Shown piece after piece: positions 6,753-8,585 of a stretch of DNA of 8,585 nt (its first letter is position 1; each line of letters opens with the position of its first letter). The DNA is from an uncultured Maribacter sp. Lineage in GTDB: Bacteria; Bacteroidota; Bacteroidia; Flavobacteriales; Flavobacteriaceae. The notes under the pieces are model-generated. The model was not told the DNA's origin. It made no database searches and saw nothing but the letters and a program-made list of their open reading frames with translations. The translations under genes were made by a program, and so were the position numbers. The DNA lies in contig CAJQMW010000546.1 of assembly GCA_905479535.1 (NCBI GenBank), positions 1 through 8,585 of the forward strand, read 5' to 3'.

Positions 6753-7316
6753 CTAATCTTCGGCGTCTGGGACAAGGTTTTCGTCTTTATAGGTGGCTAT
6801 GAGAATAACGCCCTTTTGCAGGATCAAGTTGTTCGGGTACGTAAGAATTTCACCATTATGCCTTCGTAAATGCATATGAAACGCCTTGATATCTTCGATT
6901 ATAAATGCATCGTTATCTGGATTATCAGGGGTCAGAATTTCCTTGTCCAGTATTCTAATGGTATTGCCAATTTTAAAAGGAAAGGAAAAGAATATAATGA
7001 CACCTGCCGTCACATTACTTAAAATGGACCATTGCGCAAAGAGCGCCACTCCAATAACCGCAAATACCGAGGACAGTAGTATTCCTAAATCCTTGTAGTG
7101 GATGCCCCAAATAAGTGTTAGGGCCGCCAGTGCGATTATCGTTAGTCCTATAGAAATATATTTGACGATAAGATTTGTCCGTACCGGATTTATCTCTGCT
7201 ATTTTACCAACCTTTCTAACTGTTTTGGTGAATATGAATTTTAAGACCAACACCAAAATAAAGGTGATTAGGCTATACAAAAATTCGTTTCTGTGGTTGG
7301 CAATAAATTCTTCCAT
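6753..7316 (-). CDS. Minimal MscS-type mechanosensitive ion channel
   Basis: This inner-membrane protein probably forms a tension-gated channel that releases solutes on hypo-osmotic shock. The 187 residues show three hydrophobic spans at about 13-32, 50-70 and 77-98. The third continues into the pore-helix and beta-domain pattern of MscS: ALFAQWSILSNVTAGVIIFF (91-110), then PFKIGNTIRIL (113-123), and further on LTYPNNLIL (158-166), which matches the PN-containing turn of the beta domain. It ends shortly after this point, so the cytoplasmic alpha/beta vestibule domain of the 286-residue E. coli MscS is absent. The stop TAG is at 6753-6755. Its ATG follows the lipoprotein stop by three bases, so the two are co-translated. 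It is last in the maf/lipoprotein/mscS operon. Confidence 0.85.
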   Translation of the reverse strand: MEEFIANHRNEFLYSLITFILVLVLKFIFTKTVRKVGKIAEINPVRTNLIVKYISIGLTIIALAALTLIWGIHYKDLGILLSSVFAVIGVALFAQWSILSNVTAGVIIFFSFPFKIGNTIRILDKEILTPDNPDNDAFIIEDIKAFHMHLRRHNGEILTYPNNLILQKGVILIATYKDENLVPDAED

Positions 7317-7319
7317 TTG

Positions 7320-8273
7320 CTACAATCCTAAACTGTCGCGCAAATATAAATCCTTATTGTGGTTCTGTTGCCAATAAGGGGTCTTTAAGGAATTAATTTT
7401 CTTAGCGGTAGAAGTAAGCATCTTTGCATTTTGTCCAAAGCCACCCTTATAGGAATCTGTCCAGCTTTCAATGGTATGCGGAAACTCGCTGGTAAATGTA
7501 ATTTTTAAAGTACGCTCCAGTTCCGTATACGTAATTTCATAGGTGCTCATTTCGTTCTCCGTTGTCCACAAAGCGGTGGCAGCATATCCCTTCAATTCTT
7601 TATGGGTAAGCCTTATATATTCAAAAGATGGAATGATTTCCATTTCCCCGATCGGTAAATTTTCTGGAGCTATTCTGATTTTATTCCAAATCTCGTCTTC
7701 CAATGGTATTTTTTCCAAATTGATATTCTGATCGGCTTCCGATTCAAAATAGGAATGGGACAAAATATCGAAATCGGTTCGGTTATTAAGCTGCGCATAG
7801 ACTTGACCACACCATTCTTGACTCGAAAAGGAAACTTTTAATGCATGCTGATTATCATGAACCGGATAAAAACTACTCGTCATGATGGAGTAGGGGTAAA
7901 TACCTGTTAGATAATTCTTGGTGCTGTTCAATTTGAGCACAGGAATGTTAATGGGGTCACTTTCGTCTGCTTTTACCTGTAATCCCGGTAAAAAGGGTTC
8001 GGTAACATAGATCAATACAGCGGTTCCTTCGCGAAGTTCCCCGTACCTGGCCTGCTCAAGTTTATAGGAAGTTATTTCGGCTTTCCCTTCGTACCAATAG
8101 TCCTTAAACTCTTGAGAAAGTTCTTCCTTATTTAAATTCTCGTTTCCTTTCTCCCCGTTTAAGGCTATGGCTTCCTCTTTTTCAGCCACTTTTTCCTTAC
8201 AGGATTCTACTCCTGTAAAAATTAACCCTAATAAAACAATTGATATCTCTAGTTTGAGCCACTTTTTGAACAT
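7320..8273 (-). CDS. Lipoprotein of unknown function, Flavobacteriia-like, next to maf
   Basis: The product is predicted to be exported and lipid-anchored. A charged start (MFKKWLK) and hydrophobic stretch (residues 9-22) lead to a lipobox-like site ending at Cys25 (VESC). An acidic, flexible linker follows (about 26-55), consistent with a surface or periplasmic lipoprotein. The mature part of about 260 residues is mixed alpha/beta, with recognisable blocks FKDYWYEGKAEITSYKLEQ (about 56-74), NYLTGIYPYSIMTSSFYPV (120-138) and SSQEWCGQVYAQLN (150-163). I recall similar proteins in Flavobacteriia genomes, some labelled as Maf only because maf is adjacent; this sequence has no Maf motifs. It lies 34 bp after the maf stop and three bases before the mscS-like gene, in one operon. 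Function is not known. The ATG at 8271-8273 places the signal sequence correctly. Confidence 0.85.
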   Translation of the reverse strand: MFKKWLKLEISIVLLGLIFTGVESCKEKVAEKEEAIALNGEKGNENLNKEELSQEFKDYWYEGKAEITSYKLEQARYGELREGTAVLIYVTEPFLPGLQVKADESDPINIPVLKLNSTKNYLTGIYPYSIMTSSFYPVHDNQHALKVSFSSQEWCGQVYAQLNNRTDFDILSHSYFESEADQNINLEKIPLEDEIWNKIRIAPENLPIGEMEIIPSFEYIRLTHKELKGYAATALWTTENEMSTYEITYTELERTLKITFTSEFPHTIESWTDSYKGGFGQNAKMLTSTAKKINSLKTPYWQQNHNKDLYLRDSLGL

Positions 8274-8307
8274 ACTATTTATTTTTAATAAAATTACTTA
8301 AAATGAA

Positions 8308-8472
8308 TTACTCGACCATGGTAGTTAACATTTTGTATACCAGTTGTGTCGGTAACCCTACTACGTTTGTGTAGGGGCCTTTTATCTCCTCTATGGCTAT
8401 TAAGCCGATCCATTCTTGAATTCCGTAAGCCCCGGCCTTATCATACGGTTGATAATTATTGATGTAACTCAC
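8308..8472 (-). pseudogene. maf: C-terminal remnant of maf (nucleotide pyrophosphatase), 5' part lost
   Basis: Maf proteins hydrolyse non-canonical or modified nucleoside triphosphates. Read on the minus strand, this stretch encodes the conserved Maf C-terminus: YINNYQPYDKAGAYGIQEWI, then later IKGPYTNVVGLPTQLVYKML, ending in a TAA at 8308-8310. Only about 53 of the roughly 195 residues of the family are here. The frame stays open to the window edge, but upstream of about base 8470 the translation (MRNV and beyond) no longer resembles the LT-x-x-EI-x-YY region that should precede it. The N-terminal SPRR motif and the catalytic Asp region are therefore missing. The break coincides with the start of what looks like an insertion sequence. 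The fragment is followed after 34 bp by the lipoprotein gene, so maf was the first visible member of this operon. Confidence 0.75.
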
Positions 8473-8585
8473 GTTACGCATTTGATACCTGAAATATACT
8501 AATTTTAACGTTTGAATTGTTGATAACCCTTTGACAAGACACGGACATGGAAAATTTTGCGGATCTCTACACCGACTACCTGATA
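8470..8585 (+). mobile_element. Probable left end of a second insertion sequence (cut by window edge)
   Basis: The maf homology stops near 8470, and a new rightward reading frame starts at 8547. The strip 8473-8546 has no maf similarity and is AT-rich, as an insertion-sequence leader would be. The exact junction, inverted repeat and target duplication cannot be fixed without the other end. Confidence 0.5.
8547..8585 (+). CDS. Start of a probable transposase (13 codons visible)
   Basis: An ATG at 8547 opens the frame MENFADLYTDYLI, which runs off the right edge. This N-terminus resembles, from memory, those of IS4/IS701-like DDE transposases common in Flavobacteriia. Thirteen residues are too few for a firm call. 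The idea is supported by its position right where maf loses its homology. It is read opposite to maf. No Shine-Dalgarno site is seen. Confidence 0.4.
   Translation, partial: MENFADLYTDYLI

Noticed and set aside
8473..8583. In-frame extension of the maf remnant to the window edge
   Set aside because: It is open by chance; its translation shows none of the expected Maf residues and is rich in unrelated Cys, Pro and Arg.
1..8585. CRISPR array, tRNA, rRNA, riboswitch or origin
   Set aside because: I saw no regularly spaced direct repeats, cloverleaf sequence, conserved rRNA blocks or long structured leader outside the MITE. Apart from the MITE region, there is no gene-free stretch over 100 bases.

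Overview
The window looks like a chromosomal segment of a member of the Bacteroidota, most likely a marine flavobacterium. The evidence is the AT-rich sequence, the absence of clear Shine-Dalgarno sites, promoter boxes of the Bacteroidota type (TAnnTTTG), and gene families typical of that group. These include a sodium/solute symporter paired with a secreted PIG-L deacetylase, a Flavobacteriia-like lipoprotein next to maf, and an IS1595-type transposase. No genus can be assigned from the sequence alone.

Layout from left to right. (1) Bases 1-813, + strand: an IS1595/ISXO2-type transposase that is already open at the window edge. Only 25 bp separate its stop from the stop of the convergent gene. 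(2) Bases 839-1996, - strand: a complete galactokinase (galK). (3) Bases 2067-2230: a 160-bp foldback element with 19-bp terminal inverted repeats flanked by TA, interpreted as an IS630/mariner-type MITE. It fills most of the gap between galK and the symporter, and its end forms the symporter stop codon. (4) Bases 2228-6673, - strand: a tight operon read as secreted PIG-L deacetylase, then a 37-residue single-span membrane microprotein, then a 600-residue SSS-family symporter. The first junction is an ATGA overlap and the second is a 1-nt gap. A TATCTTTG promoter box lies just before the PIG-L gene. (5) Bases 6753-8470, - strand: a second operon read as maf, a lipoprotein of unknown function, then a minimal MscS-type channel. 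maf keeps only its last ~53 codons. Its homology stops near base 8470, and a new + strand reading frame resembling the start of a transposase begins at 8547, so maf appears to be interrupted by a second insertion sequence that runs off the right edge.

Functional reading: the left operon plus galK suggests handling of an acetylated or galactose-containing glycan or glycoconjugate. The exported deacetylase would act outside the cytoplasm, the Na+-coupled symporter with its candidate small partner would import the product, and galactokinase would phosphorylate galactose. This link is inferred from gene order only. galT is not in the window. The region has been reshaped by at least three mobile elements: one insertion downstream of galK, a MITE between galK and the transporter, and one insertion in maf.

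The most interesting items are the unlisted 37-aa membrane ORF wedged between deacetylase and symporter, the MITE that supplies a stop codon and abuts the galK promoter region, and the broken maf operon.
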